Assembly (NCBI RefSeq): GCF_000293885.2
Contig: NZ_CP010945.1
Span: 558,001-622,000 of the forward strand
Direction: 5' to 3'
Length of the DNA: 64,000 nt
DNA from: Pseudomonas fluorescens NCIMB 11764
Lineage (GTDB): Bacteria > Pseudomonadota > Gammaproteobacteria > Pseudomonadales > Pseudomonadaceae
Below are positions 19,723 through 32,103 of the stretch, in pieces. The notes beneath the pieces are model-generated. The model worked only from the letters and a program-made list of their open reading frames with translations, was not told the DNA's origin and did not search any database. A program made the position numbers and the translations under genes. Within the stretch, counting starts at the first letter, position 1. Each line of letters starts with the position of its first letter.

Positions 19723-20022
19723 CGAGAACCCAGGCACACACCCGCAACGATGACACTCCCTGTGACGAGGGAGCTTGCTACCGCTGGGCTGCGAAGCAGC
19801 CCCACCCCTGCCACCACTTCTCCCTGACACCCTCGCCGCAATGACCGCGCCCCTGCATCTGGCGGCCTGCACCAGCTTCCCCCCAGTTGGCGGTTTCGAC
19901 TACCAGGACAACTCTATCCAGATGACAAGGCTAAACCACCTGTAACAATTGACAGTTTTTAATACTTTTTCGCGATAACGTTTAGTTCAGCAAAAGTAAC
20001 GGCTCGATTGACGAGCGCTCAT
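19723..20022. other. Intergenic stretch with single REP and A+T-rich part
   Basis: About 300 bases between the convergent alginate lyase gene and the fba terminator. It holds one GAGGGAGCTTGC-type REP at 19759-19803 without an inverted partner, followed by A+T-rich DNA (about 19920-19990). No gene is supported. Confidence 0.5.
19759..19803. repeat. Single GAGGGAGC-family REP
   Basis: One copy (TGTGACGAGGGAGCTTGCTACC plus GCTGCGAAGCAGC hairpin) with two changes from the consensus seen at 7337. It has no partner. Confidence 0.7.
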
Positions 20023-20051
20023 AAAAAAACCCGCATTTCTGCGGGTTTTTT
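20023..20051 (-). terminator. Rho-independent terminator after fba
   Basis: AACCCGCA-TTTC-TGCGGGTT stem with seven A before it and six T after it. On the minus strand this is a stem plus T-run 23 bases past the fba stop; the two-sided A/T runs could also stop rightward transcripts. Confidence 0.9.
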
Positions 20052-20073
20052 GTGCAAACAAAACGCTGAAGTT

Positions 20074-21138
20074 TTAGTTAACCTTGGCGTTCAACTCACC
20101 TTTCAGGTAACGCTGATACATTGCTTCCAACGAGATCGGCTTGATCTTCGAAGCGTTGCCCGCAGTACCGAAAGCTTCGTAACGAGCGATACACACGTCA
20201 CGCATCGCAGTAACCGTCGCGCCAAAGAACTTGCGAGGGTCAAACTCGCTCGGGTTGGTGGCCATCAGGCGACGCATTGCGCCAGTGGACGCCAGGCGCA
20301 GGTCGGTGTCGATGTTGACCTTGCGCACGCCGTGCTTGATGCCTTCAACAATCTCTTCAACCGGCACGCCGTAGGTTTCTTTGATGTCGCCGCCGTACTG
20401 GTTGATGATCGCCAGCCACTCTTGCGGAACCGAAGACGAACCGTGCATCACCAGGTGGGTGTTCGGAATGCGCTTGTGGATTTCCTTGATGCGGTCGATG
20501 GCCAGCACGTCACCGGTAGGCGGCTTGGTGAACTTGTAGGCGCCGTGGCTGGTGCCGATGGCGATGGCCAAGGCATCGACCTGGGTGCGCTTGACGAAGT
20601 CAGCGGCTTCTTCCGGGTCGGTCAGCATCTGGCTGTGATCCAGAACGCCTTCGGCGCCGATGCCGTCTTCTTCACCGGCCATGCCGGTTTCCAGCGAACC
20701 CAGGCAACCCAGCTCGCCTTCTACCGATACGCCACAGGCGTGAGCCATGGCCACGGTTTGTTGGGTGACGCGCACATTGTAGTCGTAGTCGGTCGGGGTC
20801 TTGCCGTCTTCGCCGAGGGAACCGTCCATCATCACCGAGCTGAAGCCCAGTTGGATCGAGCGCTGGCAGACGTCGGGGCTGGTGCCGTGGTCCTGGTGCA
20901 TGCACACCGGGATGTGCGGGAATTCTTCGATTGCCGCCAGGATCAGGTGACGCAGGAACGGTGCACCAGCGTATTTGCGAGCACCGGCCGAAGCCTGGAC
21001 GATCACCGGGGAGTCAGTCTTGTCAGCGGCTTCCATGATGGCGCGCATCTGCTCAAGGTTGTTGACGTTAAAGGCTGGAACGCCGTAGCCGAACTCGGCT
21101 GCGTGGTCCAGCATCTGGCGCATGCTGATAAGTGCCAT
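20074..21138 (-). CDS. fba: Fructose-bisphosphate aldolase, class II
   Basis: Zinc-dependent aldolase joining or splitting dihydroxyacetone phosphate and glyceraldehyde 3-phosphate, mainly gluconeogenic in pseudomonads. 354 residues, of the Calvin-cycle-like subtype ([27 protein letters not shown] start type). The zinc-binding HQDHG motif near residue 82 and the later HGSSSVPQ and [10 protein letters not shown] motifs are present. GGAGAG precedes the ATG. It is the last gene of the tktA-epd-pgk-fba cluster and ends at a clear terminator. Confidence 0.96.
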   Translation of the reverse strand: MALISMRQMLDHAAEFGYGVPAFNVNNLEQMRAIMEAADKTDSPVIVQASAGARKYAGAPFLRHLILAAIEEFPHIPVCMHQDHGTSPDVCQRSIQLGFSSVMMDGSLGEDGKTPTDYDYNVRVTQQTVAMAHACGVSVEGELGCLGSLETGMAGEEDGIGAEGVLDHSQMLTDPEEAADFVKRTQVDALAIAIGTSHGAYKFTKPPTGDVLAIDRIKEIHKRIPNTHLVMHGSSSVPQEWLAIINQYGGDIKETYGVPVEEIVEGIKHGVRKVNIDTDLRLASTGAMRRLMATNPSEFDPRKFFGATVTAMRDVCIARYEAFGTAGNASKIKPISLEAMYQRYLKGELNAKVN

Positions 21139-21278
21139 TGTGTATGTCTCTCCCGGTTTGGGTCGTTAATCGTGCCAGCCTGCCGGAGCGGCGGCGGCTA
21201 TTCAAGTTTTTGCAGATCGGGGGTTGGCCCGGGCTGCGAATTCGGTGTTGCTCAAATCTTGAGAACCTGCACAGATCC

Positions 21279-21371
21279 ACTGTGGGAGAGAGCCTGCTCG
21301 CGAATGCGGTTTCACATTCAATCTTGATGCAAGCTGATCCACCGCTTTCGCGAGCAGGCTCGCTCCCACAT
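21279..21371. repeat. REPIN (CTGTGGGAGNGAGCCTGCTCGCG type)
   Basis: Inverted copies: ACTGTGGGAGAGAGCCTGCTCGCGAATGCGG at left and CGCTTTCGCGAGCAGGCTCGCTCCCACA at right, about 35 bases apart. A further partial copy (CTCCCACATTGGATCTG) follows to about 21398. Confidence 0.85.
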
Positions 21372-21408
21372 TTGGATCTGCTCCCACATTGGATCTGTGG
21401 TGTGTCAA

Positions 21409-21741
21409 TTACTGCGCTTTACAACCGCGGCCGATCAAATCATTGGTGGCGACCCAGTACACCAGGCCTTCCTCACCTTTTACGTGAAACGCCAGCATGT
21501 CGTCGCTGTACAGCGAACCTTCCGCACCCGGTTCAAGCTTGAGGCGATAGACCTGATCGGCGCCCCCGAGGCGTACATCGACGGCCTTGCGACTGTCGTC
21601 GGTATAGCGCCAGAGCACTTTGGCCTGGCTATCGCAGGTCCAGGTGGTCCAGGTGTCCGTCGATTCGGCAGGCTTGAACAGGTTGAAATTCGAACAACCT
21701 GCCAGCAGTGCGAGCGCCGTAATGGCGATAAAACCTTTCAT
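21409..21741 (-). CDS. MliC-like lysozyme-inhibitor lipoprotein
   Basis: 110 residues with a lipoprotein signal (MKGFIAITALALLAGC, lipobox Cys16). The mature part contains TTWTCDSQAKVLWRYTD and ends NDLIGRGC, typical of the MliC/PliC fold, which inhibits C-type lysozyme in the periplasm. The ATG at 21741 has GAGGA upstream and places the lipobox correctly; a frame opening at 21807 would bury it. It lies between pgk and fba on the same strand. Confidence 0.8.
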   Translation of the reverse strand: MKGFIAITALALLAGCSNFNLFKPAESTDTWTTWTCDSQAKVLWRYTDDSRKAVDVRLGGADQVYRLKLEPGAEGSLYSDDMLAFHVKGEEGLVYWVATNDLIGRGCKAQ

Positions 21742-21797
21742 CCGTGTTCCTCGACTGACGGCGCACGCCGCCAGCCCTGAGTAAGGAGTCAGACCCG

Positions 21798-22019
21798 TCA
21801 AGGGCAACCATGTTCCTTGGCGGGTGTCTGCGTTTCGTATTTTTCCAGGCCATCAGGCCCGGAACGCTTGTTGATCACCGGGTTTGTTTCCGCTTGCCAG
21901 TCAGCCTGGTAGCAGCCCTTTTCCACCGATTGCGGAGCAGGTTCCGGCTTGGCTTTCGGGTTACTCCCGCAAGCCGCCAGCGAACCCGCAACGATCAACA
22001 ACGCTAGCGTCTTGACCAT
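21798..22019 (-). CDS. Small lipoprotein of unknown function
   Basis: 73 residues: MVKTLALLIVAGSLAAC signal with lipobox Cys17, then a short polar chain rich in Pro, Glu and Lys and ending KEHGCP. Three Cys in the mature part, including the lipidated one. The start at 22019 is preceded by GGGAG. It follows pgk by 34 bases and precedes the MliC-like gene, so it may belong to the same transcript. I do not recognise the family. Confidence 0.7.
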   Translation of the reverse strand: MVKTLALLIVAGSLAACGSNPKAKPEPAPQSVEKGCYQADWQAETNPVINKRSGPDGLEKYETQTPAKEHGCP

Positions 22020-22053
22020 CTGAACACTCCCTTTCCTGGTCAAATCAGCGACC

Positions 22054-23217
22054 TCAGCCCTTGGCCCGACTTTCCAGGACTTCAACCGCCGGCAACACCT
22101 TACCTTCGACGAATTCGAGGAATGCGCCGCCACCGGTAGAAATGTAGGAGATCTGATCGGCGACGCCATATTTGTCGATGGCCGCCAGGGTGTCGCCGCC
22201 GCCCGCGATGGAGAACGCCGAGCTTTCCGCGATGGCCTGGGCCAGCACTTTGGTGCCGTTACCGAACTGGTCGAATTCGAACACGCCGACCGGGCCGTTC
22301 CACAGAATGGTCTTGGACGACTTCAACAGCTCGGCGAAATTCGCCGCGGTCTGTGGGCCGATGTCCAGGATCATGTCGTCTGCCGCAACGTCGTCGATCA
22401 GCTTGACGGTCGCGGTGGCGCTTTCAGCGAATTCCTTGGCGACGACAACGTCCACCGGCAGCGGCACGCTGACCTTGGCGGCGATTTCGCGGGCAGTGTC
22501 CAGCAGGTCCGGCTCGTACAGGGATTTGCCGACCGGATGACCGGCAGCGGCCAGGAACGTGTTGGCAATGCCACCGCCGACGATCAGCTGGTTGCAGATC
22601 TGGCTCAGGCTGTTCAGCACGTCGAGTTTGGTCGAGACCTTGGAGCCGGCAACGATGGCCGCCATTGGCTGGGCCGGGGCGCCGAGGGCTTTACCCAGTG
22701 CGTCGAGTTCAGCGGCCAGCAGCGGGCCAGCGGCAGCGACTTTGGCGAACTTGGCCACGCCATGGGTCGAACCCTCGGCGCGGTGAGCGGTGCCGAAGGC
22801 GTCCATCACGAACACGTCGCACAGGGCGGCATATTGCTGGGCCAGTTCGTCAGCGTTCTTTTTCTCGCCTTTGTTGAAGCGCACGTTTTCGAACAGGACG
22901 ATGTCGCCGGCCTTCACGTCAACGCCGCCCAGGTAATCGGCAACCAGCGGCACTTCGCGGCCCAAGGCCTTGCTCAGGTAGTCGGCGACTGGCTTGAGAC
23001 TGTTCTCGGCCGAGAATTCGCCTTCGGTCGGACGGCCAAGGTGCGAGCAGACCATGACGGCCGCGCCTTTTTCCAGGGCCAGCTTGATGGTCGGCAGCGA
23101 AGCCAGGATACGCGCATCGCTGGTGACTACACCGTCCTTGACTGGGACGTTGAGGTCTTCGCGGATCAATACGCGCTTACCTTGCAGATCGAGGTCGGAC
23201 ATCTTCAACACGGTCAT
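22054..23217 (-). CDS. pgk: Phosphoglycerate kinase
   Basis: Transfers phosphate between 1,3-bisphosphoglycerate and ADP. 387 residues, standard length. The signature [15 protein letters not shown] is at the N-terminus, the HLGRP substrate loop near residue 60, and the C-terminal nucleotide loop GGGDTLAA near residue 345. The start [10 protein letters not shown] at 23217 is preferred to an ORF opening three codons upstream. It starts 12 bases after epd ends. Confidence 0.96.
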   Translation of the reverse strand: MTVLKMSDLDLQGKRVLIREDLNVPVKDGVVTSDARILASLPTIKLALEKGAAVMVCSHLGRPTEGEFSAENSLKPVADYLSKALGREVPLVADYLGGVDVKAGDIVLFENVRFNKGEKKNADELAQQYAALCDVFVMDAFGTAHRAEGSTHGVAKFAKVAAAGPLLAAELDALGKALGAPAQPMAAIVAGSKVSTKLDVLNSLSQICNQLIVGGGIANTFLAAAGHPVGKSLYEPDLLDTAREIAAKVSVPLPVDVVVAKEFAESATATVKLIDDVAADDMILDIGPQTAANFAELLKSSKTILWNGPVGVFEFDQFGNGTKVLAQAIAESSAFSIAGGGDTLAAIDKYGVADQISYISTGGGAFLEFVEGKVLPAVEVLESRAKG

Positions 23218-23229
23218 GGGTCGCACTTC

Positions 23230-24282
23230 CTACGGTTTTTTTGAAGTCGCTGTTTGCAGATAGTGTTCTGCAACGTCCAGCATTCGGTTGGCAAAACCCC
23301 ATTCGTTGTCGAACCAGGCCAGGATGTTCACCAGCCGTGGGCCGGAAACTCGGGTCTGACTGGCATCGACGATCGCCGAATGTGGGTCATGGTTGAAATC
23401 ACAGCTTGCGTGGGGCAGCTCGGTGTAGGCCAGCAGGCCTTTGAGCGGGCCGCTGCTGGCAGCCTCGCGCAGAATCCGGTTGACCTCGGTAGCGTCGGTG
23501 TCGCTCACGGTCTGCATCGTAATGTCGAGGCAAGACACGTTCACCGTCGGCACACGCACGGCTTTGGCCTGAATTCGCCCGGCAAGTTCCGGCAACAGGC
23601 GTTCGATGCCGCGCGCCAGACCAGTGGACACCGGAATCACCGACTGAAACGCCGAACGGGTGCGGCGCAGGTCTTCGTGATGATAGGCGTCAATGACGGG
23701 CTGATCGTTCATCGCCGAGTGGATGGTGGTGATCGACACGTATTCCAGACCAATGGCCTGATCCAGCAGGCGCAACAGCGGCACGCCGCAGTTGGTGGTG
23801 CAGGACGCGTTGGACACCAGCAGCTCATCGCCGGTGAGGCAATCCTGGTTCACGCCGTAGACGATGGTGGCGTCGACATCCGCCTCGCTGGCCATCGGCT
23901 GGGAAAACAACACGCGCGGGGCGCCGGCGTCGAGGAAACGCTGACCGTCTTCGCGAGTGTGGTAAGCGCCGGAGCACTCCAACACCAGATCGACGCCGAG
24001 CGATGCCCAATCGATGCCTTCGGGGGTGGCACTGCGCAGGACCTTCACGCAGTCGCCATTAATATGCAGGCAATCGCCCTCGACCTTCACCTCGCCGGGA
24101 AAACGCCCGTGCGTGGAGTCGAAGCGTGTCAGGTATTCGATGCTGGCCATGTCCGCCAGATCGTTGATCGCGACAATCTCAAACCCGGCCTTCTCGCCTC
24201 GCTCGAACAACGCACGCAAGACGCAACGACCAATCCGGCCGTAGCCGTTGAGTGCAACTTTGTAGGGACGCGGTTGAGGCAT
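23230..24282 (-). CDS. epd: Erythrose-4-phosphate dehydrogenase
   Basis: NAD-dependent oxidation of erythrose 4-phosphate to 4-phosphoerythronate, leading to pyridoxal phosphate. GAPDH fold, 350 residues. The N-terminal NGYGRIGR motif and catalytic Cys in SNASCTTNC are clear; epd and not gap is favoured by its place between tktA and pgk and by the Epd-like N-terminus. It was once called gap-B. ATG at 24282 gives MPQPRPYKVAL; the ribosome site is weak (CGAGA). Confidence 0.9.
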   Translation of the reverse strand: MPQPRPYKVALNGYGRIGRCVLRALFERGEKAGFEIVAINDLADMASIEYLTRFDSTHGRFPGEVKVEGDCLHINGDCVKVLRSATPEGIDWASLGVDLVLECSGAYHTREDGQRFLDAGAPRVLFSQPMASEADVDATIVYGVNQDCLTGDELLVSNASCTTNCGVPLLRLLDQAIGLEYVSITTIHSAMNDQPVIDAYHHEDLRRTRSAFQSVIPVSTGLARGIERLLPELAGRIQAKAVRVPTVNVSCLDITMQTVSDTDATEVNRILREAASSGPLKGLLAYTELPHASCDFNHDPHSAIVDASQTRVSGPRLVNILAWFDNEWGFANRMLDVAEHYLQTATSKKP

Positions 24283-24332
24283 GGGGTTCTCGATTACCGT
24301 GGTGAATCCGTTATTGCAACGTGGACCGAACC

Positions 24333-24407
24333 ACCGTCCTCGCGAGCAAGCCCGCTCCCACAGGGGAATGCATTCCAATGTGGGAGCGGGTTTGCTCGCG
24401 AAGGCGG
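24333..24407. repeat. REPIN between epd and tktA
   Basis: Inverted copies CCTCGCGAGCAAGCCCGCTCCCACAG and AATGTGGGAGCGGGTTTGCTCGCGAAGG with an 8-15 base spacer including GGAATGCATTCC, itself palindromic. It sits inside the tktA-epd gap and may modulate the polycistronic mRNA. Confidence 0.88.
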
Positions 24408-24432
24408 CAGTCCGGACGACGCAACTTCTGGA

Positions 24433-26430
24433 TCAGTCTTCCAGCAGCTCTTCAGCCTGACCCAGGATGTTTTCCAGGGTGAAGCCGAACTCTTCGAACA
24501 AGGCAGGCGCAGGCGCCGACTCGCCGTAGGTGGTCATGCCGATGACGCGGCCTTCCAGGCCCACGTATTTGTACCAGTAGTCCGCATGAGCAGCTTCGAT
24601 GGCGATACGGGCGCTGACCTGCAACGGCAGAACCGATTGCTTGTAGTCGGCGTCTTGCGCATCGAACACGCTGGTGCAAGGCATCGAGACAACGCGCACC
24701 TTGCGACCTTGCTCGGTCAGCTTGTCATAAGCCTGAACCGCCAGACCCACTTCCGAACCGGTGGCGATCAGGATCAGCTCAGGCTCGCCTGCGCAGTCCT
24801 TCAGCACGTAACCGCCACGGGAGATCTCTTCGATCTGGATCGCGTTGCGGGTTTGGTGCTGCAGGTTCTGACGCGAGAAGATCAAGGCCGAAGGACCGTC
24901 GTTACGTTCCAGGGCGAACTTCCAGGCCACTGCCGATTCAACGGCATCGGCTGGACGCCAGGTGTCGAGGTTCGGCGTGCTGCGCAGGCTGGTCAGTTGC
25001 TCGATCGGCTGGTGAGTCGGGCCGTCTTCGCCCAGACCGATGGAGTCGTGGGTGTAGACGAACAGCACGCGCTTCTTCATCAGCGAGGCCATGCGCACGG
25101 CGTTGCGGGCGTATTCCATGAACATCAGGAAGGTCGCGCCGTAAGGCACCAGACCGCCGTGCAAGGCCACGCCGTTCATGATCGCGCTCATGCCGAACTC
25201 GCGGACGCCGTAGTACACGTAGTTGCCGCTGGCGTCTTCGGCGGTGACACCTTTGCAACCTTTCCACAGGGTCAGGTTGGAACCGGCCAGGTCAGCGGAA
25301 CCGCCGAGGAATTCCGGCAGCATCGGGCCGTAGGCGTTCAGGGCGTTCTGGCTGGCTTTACGGCTGGCGATGGTTTCGCCCTTGGCCGCGACTTCAGCAA
25401 TATAGGCAGACGCTTTTTCAGCGAAGTCGGCCGGCAGTTCGCCGCTCAGGCGACGGATCAGCTCGTTGGCCAGCTCAGGGAAAGCCGCGGAATAGGCAGC
25501 GAAACGCTGATCCCACTCGGCTTCAACGGCGCGGCCGGCTTCCTTGGCGTCCCACTCGGCATAGATGTCGGCCGGGATTTCGAACGGACCGTGGTTCCAC
25601 TTCAACGCCGCGCGGGTCAGAGCGATCTCCGCGTCACCCAATGGGGCGCCGTGGCAATCTTCTTTACCTTGCTTGTTCGGCGAACCGAAACCGATGGTGG
25701 TCTTGCAGCAGATCAGGGTTGGCTGCGCGCTTTTGCGAGCAGTCTCGATGGCAATCTTGATCTCTTCCGGATCATGACCGTCGACGTTGCGGATCACCTG
25801 CCAGTTATAGGCTTCGAAACGCTTAGGGGTGTCGTCGGTGAACCAGCCTTCGACTTCACCGTCGATGGAGATGCCGTTGTCATCGTAGAAGGCGATCAGT
25901 TTACCCAGGCCCAAGGTACCGGCCAGGGAGCCGACTTCGTGGGAAATGCCTTCCATCATGCAGCCATCACCGAGGAACACGTAGGTGTGGTGATCGACGA
26001 CATTGTGGCCCGGACGGTTGAACTGCGCCGCCAGGACTTTTTCTGCCAGGGCGAAACCCACGGCGTTGGCCAGGCCCTGGCCCAGTGGACCGGTGGTGGT
26101 TTCCACGCCAGGGGTGTAGCCGAATTCCGGGTGGCCCGGGGTGCGGCTGTGCAGCTGGCGGAAGTTTTTCAGGTCATCGATCGACAGGTCGTAGCCGGTC
26201 AGGTGCAGCAGCGAGTAGATCAGCATCGAACCGTGACCGTTGGACAGCACGAAGCGGTCACGGTCGGCGAACGATGGATTGCTCGGGTTGTGCTTCAGGT
26301 AGTCACGCCAAAGTACTTCGGCGATATCTGCCATACCCATAGGGGCACCGGGATGGCCGCTGTTGGCTTTTTGCACGGCATCCATGCTGAGGGCACGAAT
26401 GGCGTTGGCACGCTCACGACGGCTGGGCAT
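24433..26430 (-). CDS. tktA: Transketolase
   Basis: Thiamine diphosphate enzyme of the pentose phosphate pathway, 665 residues. The start [17 protein letters not shown] at 26430 is family-standard. The GHPGAPMG motif near residue 25, the ThDP-binding GDGCMMEG near residue 155 and pyrimidine-domain [16 protein letters not shown] near residue 465 are present. First gene of the leftward carbon-metabolism cluster and divergent from the ArsR-metK unit, with 273 bases between. Confidence 0.96.
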   Translation of the reverse strand: MPSRRERANAIRALSMDAVQKANSGHPGAPMGMADIAEVLWRDYLKHNPSNPSFADRDRFVLSNGHGSMLIYSLLHLTGYDLSIDDLKNFRQLHSRTPGHPEFGYTPGVETTTGPLGQGLANAVGFALAEKVLAAQFNRPGHNVVDHHTYVFLGDGCMMEGISHEVGSLAGTLGLGKLIAFYDDNGISIDGEVEGWFTDDTPKRFEAYNWQVIRNVDGHDPEEIKIAIETARKSAQPTLICCKTTIGFGSPNKQGKEDCHGAPLGDAEIALTRAALKWNHGPFEIPADIYAEWDAKEAGRAVEAEWDQRFAAYSAAFPELANELIRRLSGELPADFAEKASAYIAEVAAKGETIASRKASQNALNAYGPMLPEFLGGSADLAGSNLTLWKGCKGVTAEDASGNYVYYGVREFGMSAIMNGVALHGGLVPYGATFLMFMEYARNAVRMASLMKKRVLFVYTHDSIGLGEDGPTHQPIEQLTSLRSTPNLDTWRPADAVESAVAWKFALERNDGPSALIFSRQNLQHQTRNAIQIEEISRGGYVLKDCAGEPELILIATGSEVGLAVQAYDKLTEQGRKVRVVSMPCTSVFDAQDADYKQSVLPLQVSARIAIEAAHADYWYKYVGLEGRVIGMTTYGESAPAPALFEEFGFTLENILGQAEELLED

Positions 26431-26635
26431 CGCTGTTCTCCTGCGGATATTGAATCGAGAGTGAATAAAACGAAACGGAAAAAAGGCGAGCATTTTCCCT
26501 CACCGACCCGCCTCGGGGCAATGACAGATAATCATCTGAAGGCGTTTTTCCGGTGGATAAAGTCGCATTCGCCTGGTGAAACCTTTCCGCTGACGATTTG
26601 TAGAGTGACCCTTTCCACGAGAAGTGCCATCTATC

Positions 26636-26665
26636 GAGCAATATCAAAACTTTTTGATATTGCTC
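26636..26665. promoter_or_regulatory. Perfect 14+14 inverted repeat, likely ArsR-family operator
   Basis: Arms GAGCAATATCAAAA (26636-26649) and its exact complement (26652-26665) flank only two bases. It ends 38 bases before the ArsR-methyltransferase start. ArsR-family repressors bind such A+T-rich dyads, so this is the probable autoregulatory operator for the regulator and metK. The transcript could also form a hairpin, and a T-run follows the left arm, but the position just before the gene favours an operator. Confidence 0.7.
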
Positions 26666-26703
26666 TTGCGGGGATTTCTGACCATCACTAGACTGCTGGC
26701 CCT

Positions 26704-27699
26704 ATGAATTTACGCGTGCCTTCCATTCAACATGACGAGTGCGATGAGCTGGCGGCCCTGTGCAAGGCCGGCGGCGATCCTCTGCGGCTGAATGTATTGC
26801 GCGCGCTGGCCAACGATTCGTTTGGCGTACTGGAACTGGCGCAGATCTTCGGCATCGGCCAGTCGGGCATGAGTCATCACCTCAAGGTGCTGGCCCAGGC
26901 CGACCTGGTGGCAACGCGCCGTGAAGGCAATGCGATTTTTTACCGTCGCGCCCTGCCCCACACCGATCTGCTGGGCGGCAAGTTGCACGCCGCGCTGCTC
27001 GAAGAAGTGGACAACCTGACCCTGCCGGCCGATGTGCAGTCGCGGATCGGTCAGGTCCACGGGCAACGGGCGGCGGCCAGCCAGGACTTTTTCTCACGGG
27101 TCGCGGAGAAGTTTCGCGCCCAGCAAGACTTGATTGCCGGCTTGCCGCAGTACCGCGAAAGCGTGGTGGCGTTGCTCGACAAACTGAGCTTCAGTGAAGG
27201 GGCCACGGCCATTGAAGTCGGCCCAGGTGACGGCGCTTTTCTGCCTGAACTGGCACGCCGCTTCACTCACGTCACGGCACTGGACAACAGCGCCGCGATG
27301 CTCGAACTGGCGCGCCAGGTCTGCGAACGTGAAGCGCTGGCTAACGTCAGCCTGCAACTGGCCGATGCATTGAATGGCGTCAGCCTCAAGGCTGATTGCG
27401 TTGTACTGAACATGGTGCTGCACCACTTTGCCGCGCCGGCCGATGCGCTCAAGCACATGGCCGACTTGCTGCAACCGGGCGGTAGCCTGCTCGTGACAGA
27501 GTTATGTAGCCACAACCAGAGTTGGGCCAGGGAGGCCTGCGGTGATCTCTGGTTGGGGTTTGAACAGGACGATCTGGCCCGTTGGGCCACCGCTGCGGGA
27601 CTCGTTCCCGGGGAAAGCCTCTATGTAGGCTTACGTAATGGTTTCCAGATTCAGGTCCGCCACTTTCAGCGGCCGACTGGCGACACTCACCATCGGTAA
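26704..27699 (+). CDS. ArsR-type regulator fused to SAM methyltransferase
   Basis: 331 residues in two parts. Residues 15-90 form an ArsR winged helix (VLELAQIFGIGQSGMSHHLKVL as recognition region, starting near residue 42). Residues about 140-310 form a class I SAM-dependent methyltransferase with motif I at 170-178 (IEVGPGDGA), an acidic residue after the second strand (TALDNSA), and LLQPGGSLLV. The metal-site ELCVCD of metal-sensing ArsR proteins is absent, so it is unlikely to sense metals. It lies 18 bases before metK; sensing of SAM or SAH through the methyltransferase fold, as in SahR-type regulators, is a reasonable inference. Confidence 0.87.
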   Translation: MNLRVPSIQHDECDELAALCKAGGDPLRLNVLRALANDSFGVLELAQIFGIGQSGMSHHLKVLAQADLVATRREGNAIFYRRALPHTDLLGGKLHAALLEEVDNLTLPADVQSRIGQVHGQRAAASQDFFSRVAEKFRAQQDLIAGLPQYRESVVALLDKLSFSEGATAIEVGPGDGAFLPELARRFTHVTALDNSAAMLELARQVCEREALANVSLQLADALNGVSLKADCVVLNMVLHHFAAPADALKHMADLLQPGGSLLVTELCSHNQSWAREACGDLWLGFEQDDLARWATAAGLVPGESLYVGLRNGFQIQVRHFQRPTGDTHHR

Positions 27700-27717
27700 A
27701 TTCAGGAAAAAATCGAG

Positions 27718-28908
<1,191 letters not shown>

Positions 28909-28926
28909 GACTTCCCCGGCGGTACC

Positions 28927-28961
28927 AAAAGCCCTGCACGGTTCGCCGTGCGGGGCTTTTT
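28927..28961 (+). terminator. Rho-independent terminator after metK
   Basis: Stem AAGCCCTGCACGG / CCGTGCGGGGCTT with a TTCG tetraloop (one G-T wobble), followed by TTTTTAT. It starts 18 bases after the metK stop. Confidence 0.92.
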
Positions 28962-28991
28962 ATTGCCTTTCGCTTTGCGCCGTGTCGCCGC

Positions 28992-29057
28992 CATCGCGAG
29001 CAGGCTCGCTCCCACAGGGAAATGCATTCCAATGTGGGAGCGAGCCTGCTCGCGATG
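28992..29057. repeat. REPIN, perfect 25-base arms
   Basis: CATCGCGAGCAGGCTCGCTCCCACA and its exact reverse complement are separated by 16 bases that contain GCATTCC. Same spacer type as 24333. Lies between metK terminator and ligB. Confidence 0.9.
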
Positions 29058-29146
29058 AGGCCAGCCCAGTCACCCGGAAATACAAGGCAAAACACCCGCC
29101 CTTCCCGCCTGACAATAAGTGACTAGCCTTCAAGCATTCCACTTGA

Positions 29147-30835
<1,689 letters not shown>

Positions 30836-30935
30836 CGACCGCCGATGCTCGCCCACCCGGGAACCCAAAGGTGCCAATGGGCTCAAACGCCCACCGCCCT
30901 ATCGATCCGATTTGCACTTTGTACATGGAGCTTTT

Positions 30936-31331
30936 ATGAAATTTCTTTCACCGCTCGTCCTGCTGACTCTATGCGGTGTGATGGCCGCTCCACTGATGGC
31001 CGCCGAAGAGGCCCCGGGCCTGACCGGTTGCGCCGCCAAGAAACAGGGCATCATCAATCAGATCGAACTGGCCAAGTCCCACGGCAACGCCGATCAGCAG
31101 GCTGGCCTGGAAACCGCCCTGAGCGAAGTCACCGCTCATTGCACTGACGCCTCGCTGAAAAAGGAACGGGAGAACAAGGTCCTCGACGCCAAGCATGAAG
31201 TCAGTCAGCGTCAGGCCGACCTGGACAAAGCCATGAAGAAAGGCGACCCAGAGAAGATCAACAAGCGCAAAGACAAACTCGCGGAGTCCCGCAAGGCATT
31301 GCAGGACGCGCTCGACGAGCTGGACAAGTAA
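30936..31331 (+). CDS. DUF1090 periplasmic protein
   Basis: 131 residues: signal peptide about 1-22 (ending PLMAAEE), then a helical, charged mature chain with a coiled-coil look (KHEVSQRQADLDKAMKKGD, KRKDKLAESRKALQDALDEL). This matches the DUF1090 family (E. coli YqjC), of unknown function. The ATG at 30936 is chosen because it opens the signal peptide; a frame opening at 30798 overlaps ligB. Confidence 0.83.
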   Translation: MKFLSPLVLLTLCGVMAAPLMAAEEAPGLTGCAAKKQGIINQIELAKSHGNADQQAGLETALSEVTAHCTDASLKKERENKVLDAKHEVSQRQADLDKAMKKGDPEKINKRKDKLAESRKALQDALDELDK

Positions 31332-31356
31332 TCCACCGGATTAGCGAGCGAACTGT

Positions 31357-31489
31357 TGTGGCGAGGGAGCTTGCTCCCGTTCGGCGGCGAAGCCGTCGCA
31401 ATCCGGCGCGCAGAATACAGCTGACGAAACTCGGTCGAATGGTTTTGGGCCCGCTTCGCCGCCCAGCGGGAGCAAGCTCCCTCGCCACC
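31357..31489. repeat. REPIN of the GAGGGAGCTTGCTCCC family
   Basis: TTGTGGCGAGGGAGCTTGCTCCC plus GCGGCGAAGCCGTCGC at left; CTTCGCCGCCCAGCGGGAGC then AAGCTCCCTCGCCACC at right. Between convergent DUF1090 and cytochrome genes. Confidence 0.9.
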
Positions 31490-31525
31490 GTTGCGCAGCA
31501 AGCACCACCCAGTCACATCCGAGAA

Positions 31526-31975
31526 TCAATGATCCCGAAACTCTTTATGGCACGCACTGCAGGCATCTTCGACTTTCTGCACCGCCGGCCCGAGGTTACT
31601 GGCCTTGTAAGGCTGGACCTTGCTGGCAATCACCAATTCACCGGTGCTGGTTTCAAGGGTGCGGGCCATTTCCTGAAAGCGTGCCTGTTTCTGCCAGACA
31701 TCGCTCTTGGCACTGGTGTGATCTTCTTCGCGCACCTGTGGAAAATGCTTCCACGGTTCATGGGACAGCGCATCGAGCTTGATGGCGCCCTCAGCGAACT
31801 TCGGACCGTCGAATGGAATGCGGCCGCGCAACATGCCGCCCAGGTCTTCGCCGGTCTTGAGCATTTGCTTGAAGATCGCCTTGCGCTGGCCCAGTGGCGA
31901 GTTCGGGTCGACACCGCCACACGCAGACAACGTCAGGCAGGCCAGCAATACAACGGAAAGTCTTTTAAATGTCAT
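31526..31975 (-). CDS. Cytochrome c' family lipoprotein
   Basis: 149 residues with an N-terminal lipoprotein signal (LLACLTLSACGG, lipobox Cys19). The single haem-binding motif CSACH lies near the C-terminus (residues about 139-143), as in cytochrome c' four-helix bundles. It would be anchored in the periplasm and carry one high-spin haem; functions in this family include electron transfer and nitric oxide binding. Standing alone here, its partner is unknown. Confidence 0.85.
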   Translation of the reverse strand: MTFKRLSVVLLACLTLSACGGVDPNSPLGQRKAIFKQMLKTGEDLGGMLRGRIPFDGPKFAEGAIKLDALSHEPWKHFPQVREEDHTSAKSDVWQKQARFQEMARTLETSTGELVIASKVQPYKASNLGPAVQKVEDACSACHKEFRDH

Positions 31976-32103
31976 GGTGGCTTCAGGTCACGGGAAACGG
32001 CGGCCAGTATCCTCGCGTCATCGACAAACACCAATAGCCCTAATATCAATACGGGTTGTGCGAGCGCAGTGAGCACTCGCGCAACCGGCAAAGGAATTAC
32101 TCC

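Noticed and set aside
23254..26691. 1145-codon plus-strand frame across epd and tktA
   Set aside because: It runs antisense through two certain genes and an intergenic REPIN, has no recognised domain, and is explained by third-position G+C bias.
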